Assembly (NCBI GenBank): GCA_040510375.1
Contig: JBEVJC010000002.1
Location: 30,270 to 94,269 of the forward strand
DNA length: 64,000 nt
From: JBEVJC01 sp040510375
Lineage (GTDB): Bacteria > Bacteroidota > Bacteroidia > Chitinophagales > Chitinophagaceae
Direction: 5' to 3'
Part shown: positions 62,017 to 64,000 of the stretch, in pieces
Numbering within the stretch: the stretch's first letter is position 1
Layout of the letters: each line of letters begins with the position of its first letter
Position numbers and translations under genes: made by a program
The notes under the pieces: model-generated
Databases searched by the model: none
What the model saw: the letters and a program-made list of their open reading frames with translations, nothing else
Told to the model about the DNA's origin: nothing

Positions 62017-62634
62017 ATGAAAGGTATTATTGGTAAAAAAGTTGGTATGACCAGCATTTTTGATCCCTCGGGCAAACAAACCGCCTGCACGATCATTGAA
62101 GCAGGTCCCTGTGTAGTTACGCAGGTCAAGACTCAGGATTCAGACGGTTACAACGCCATTCAGCTTTCTTTTGGCGATAAGAAAGAAAAGCACTCCACTA
62201 AGTCCGAAGTAAATCACTTCGCAAAAGCGCAGACAGCTCCTAAGAAATTCTCCAAGGAATTCCGCGATTACTCTCTTGAAAAAAATATTGGTGAAACAGT
62301 TACCGTTGACATTTTCGCTGAAGGCGATAAGGTCGAAGTTGTTGGTACAACAAAAGGTAAAGGTTTCCAGGGTGTGGTTAAACGTCATGGTTTCCATGGG
62401 GTAGGCCAGCAATCGCATGGTCAGCACGACCGTCAGCGTGCGCCAGGTTCTCTTGGTAACTCATCTGATGCAGCCCGTGTAATGAAAGGCATGAAGATGG
62501 CCGGTCGTATGGGTACTGACAGGGTGAAGCTGAAAGGACTGAAGGTCATCAAGGTCTTCCCTGACCAGAATTATATCCTGGTGAGTGGTTCTGTACCAGG
62601 TCATAACGGATCCATTGTTTTAATTCAAAAGTAA
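62017..62634 (+). CDS. rplC: 50S ribosomal protein L3
   Basis: 205 residues, normal length, beginning MKGIIGKKVGMTSIFD and containing the family core TTKGKGFQGVVKRHGFHGVGQQSHGQHDRQRAPGS and AGRMGTDRVKLKGLKV. It binds 23S rRNA near the peptidyl-transferase centre and starts large-subunit assembly. Second gene of the S10 operon. Its start is preceded by a strong stem-loop 36 nt upstream. Confidence 0.99.
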   Translation: MKGIIGKKVGMTSIFDPSGKQTACTIIEAGPCVVTQVKTQDSDGYNAIQLSFGDKKEKHSTKSEVNHFAKAQTAPKKFSKEFRDYSLEKNIGETVTVDIFAEGDKVEVVGTTKGKGFQGVVKRHGFHGVGQQSHGQHDRQRAPGSLGNSSDAARVMKGMKMAGRMGTDRVKLKGLKVIKVFPDQNYILVSGSVPGHNGSIVLIQK

Positions 62635-62701
62635 ACAGGGGTTTCACTGAATAGCTGGAACAGATTTAACCTAAACCGGAAGGTTTACAAAAAGAAAGAA
62701 A

Positions 62702-63334
62702 ATGCAAGTTGAAGTTTTAAATATTGAAGGAATCAAAACAGGCAGGACGATCGAGCTGCCCGAAGATATCTTCGGCGCGGAACCGAACAACCACGTGATC
62801 TACCTGGCCGTTAAACAATACCTTGCCGCTCAGCGCCAGGGAACACACAAAGTAAAGACCCGTGCCGAAGTACAGGGTGCCAGCCGCAAGCTGCATCGCC
62901 AGAAAGGTACCGGTGGAAGCCGTAAGGGTAATATCCGTAACCCTTTATACAAGGGTGGTGGTACTATCTTCGGACCAAAACCGCATAGCTATGATATCAA
63001 GCTGAACAGGAAAGTAAAGGATCTTGCAAAGATCTCTGCACTGGCCTACAAAGCCCAGGAAAAAGCAATCGTGGTGGTGGAAGATATCAAACTTGATGCT
63101 CCGAAGACCAGCGCTTTCATGAAGATCATGGGTAAACTGAATGTAGCTGAGAAGAAAGCAATGTTCATCCTTCCTGAGTATAATGAGAACGTACAGATGT
63201 CCCTTCGTAATGTACCATCCGTACTGGGTGTACTGCTGAGCGATATCAATACCTACGATATCATGAACTCAGAAGTACTTGTACTGACTGAAAGTGCAGC
63301 GAACATCTTTGTAGATGATAAAGCTGAAGCGTAA
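62702..63334 (+). CDS. rplD: 50S ribosomal protein L4
   Basis: 210 residues with the L4 signature ASRKLHRQKGTGGSRKGNIRNPLYKGGGTIFGPKPHSY, the extended loop that reaches the exit tunnel. In enterobacteria L4 also represses its own operon by binding the S10 leader; whether it binds the structured rpsJ-rplC gap here is untested. It follows rplC by 67 nt. Confidence 0.99.
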   Translation: MQVEVLNIEGIKTGRTIELPEDIFGAEPNNHVIYLAVKQYLAAQRQGTHKVKTRAEVQGASRKLHRQKGTGGSRKGNIRNPLYKGGGTIFGPKPHSYDIKLNRKVKDLAKISALAYKAQEKAIVVVEDIKLDAPKTSAFMKIMGKLNVAEKKAMFILPEYNENVQMSLRNVPSVLGVLLSDINTYDIMNSEVLVLTESAANIFVDDKAEA

Positions 63335-63384
63335 CACAAAAGAATCGCGGGTCTTAGTACCGCATCCTAATAAAAAGAAAAGAA

Positions 63385-63684
63385 ATGAAACTTTCTGAAA
63401 TATTGATCAAGCCCATCCTTACTGAAAAGGCAAACGCCCAGCAGGAAAGCCTGCGCCGTTATGCGTTCAAGGTGGCGAAGAAAGCAAACAAACTGGAAAT
63501 CAAAAAAGCAATTGAAAGCTTTTATGGTGTAACAGTAATCGGTGTGAATACAGCAGTTTCACCTGGTAAGAATAAGAGCCGTTTCACAAAAGCGGGTGTT
63601 ATCTCCGGACGTAAGCCTTCTTACAAGAAAGCATATGTAACCGTAGCCGAGGGCGAAAGCATCGATCTGTATTCAAACATCTAA
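63385..63684 (+). CDS. rplW: 50S ribosomal protein L23
   Basis: 99 residues (LSEILIKPILTEKANAQQESLRRYAFKVAKKANKLEIKKAIESFYGVTVIGVNT). Short L23 of the normal bacterial size, at the exit of the peptide tunnel, where trigger factor and the signal recognition particle dock. Starts 50 nt after rplD. Confidence 0.99.
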   Translation: MKLSEILIKPILTEKANAQQESLRRYAFKVAKKANKLEIKKAIESFYGVTVIGVNTAVSPGKNKSRFTKAGVISGRKPSYKKAYVTVAEGESIDLYSNI

Positions 63685-63761
63685 ACAGGTTGCCCCGCAG
63701 GGGGTGATTATTAAGAAAGGCTTCAACAGCCGCTAATGTTGAACTAAAAGAATTAAAGAAA

Positions 63762-64000
63762 ATGGCATTAAGAAAATTTAAACCTATTACAGCCGGTACC
63801 CGTTGGAGAATCGGGAACGCGTATGCTGAGATCACTACCAACATTCCGGAAAAGAGTTTGCTTGAAGCAAAACCAAGAACCGGTGGACGTAACTCATCTG
63901 GTCACCTGTCGATGCGTTATCGCGGCGGTGGTCACAAGAAGAAATACCGTATCATCGATTTCAAAAGGAACAAGACAGGTGCTGCTACCGTTGTTTCTAT
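63762..64000 (+). CDS. rplB: 50S ribosomal protein L2, N-terminal part
   Basis: The window ends inside this gene. From ATG 63762 the reading is ALRKFKPITAGTRWRIGNAY..., then SLLEAKPRTGGRNSSGHLSMRYRGGGHKKKYRIIDFKRNK, typical of L2. It lies 77 nt after rplW. The remaining two thirds and the rest of the operon are beyond the right edge. Confidence 0.98.
   Translation, partial: MALRKFKPITAGTRWRIGNAYAEITTNIPEKSLLEAKPRTGGRNSSGHLSMRYRGGGHKKKYRIIDFKRNKTGAATVVS

Noticed and set aside
1..64000. tRNA, rRNA, insertion sequences, prophage, toxin-antitoxin or defence genes
   Set aside because: I looked for cloverleaf-type T-loops, transposase motifs, integrases and known defence domains and found none that I could support; the MORN-like protein's family is sometimes labelled antitoxin but has no toxin neighbour and is secreted.

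Overview
The window is chromosomal DNA of a Bacteroidota bacterium, most likely a member of the Chitinophagaceae or a close relative. The evidence is type IX secretion (T9SS) sorting domains of both type A and type B, a PorP/SprF protein, M1, S9 and M43 secreted peptidases, DUF2490, DUF6702 and DUF6526 proteins, start codons without Shine-Dalgarno sequences, and promoters of the Bacteroidota form (TTG/TTTG, about 19-21 nt, TAnnTTTG). No plasmid, phage, insertion sequence, CRISPR array, rRNA or tRNA was seen.

Layout. 0-5.4 kb: end of an exonuclease gene, a dolichol-phosphate-mannose-type glycosyltransferase, an EamA transporter and a secreted S9 peptidase. 5.4-13.5 kb: mostly minus-strand genes: an unknown protein behind a palindrome, DUF2490, a 2-oxoacid dehydrogenase E2, cinA, then dacB, DUF6526, an M50 protease and DoxX. 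13.5-20.8 kb: a TPR protein, a beta-barrel protein and an HU-CCDC81-like protein in a row, a methyltransferase, and a glutaminyl-peptide cyclotransferase. 21-31.4 kb: secreted T9SS cargo (M43 protease, type A cargo, a roughly 1600-residue PKD-repeat type B protein) ending in PorP/SprF. 31.5-38.9 kb: prfB with a programmed +1 frameshift, pruA, and a pyrimidine cluster (pyrR, pyrB, then pyrE) with coaD, a thioesterase and a NUDIX hydrolase. 39-49 kb: envelope proteins, an M1 peptidase with HupE/UreJ and DUF6702, a CNNM/CorC-type protein, PAP2, and an LtaS-like phosphotransferase. 49-57.5 kb: a methyltransferase, glmM, two subunits of a molybdenum hydroxylase without the third, a cysteine desulfurase, a PspC-like protein and aconitase. 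57.5-64 kb: a repeat-rich gap, fusA, then the start of the S10 ribosomal operon (rpsJ, rplC, rplD, rplW, rplB partial).

Themes. Thirteen predicted signal-peptidase I substrates have Gln at the expected mature N-terminus, and the window also encodes the enzyme that cyclises such Gln. At least five intergenic gaps hold short tandem repeats with periods of roughly 31-56 bp. The best candidates for undescribed biology are a structured 267-nt gap between rpsJ and rplC, apparently leaderless promoters at prfB and pyrE, the two-subunit molybdenum-hydroxylase remnant, and the TPR/barrel/HU cassette. Most genes are ordinary core metabolism and envelope genes; I did not find a convincing new defence or mobile system.
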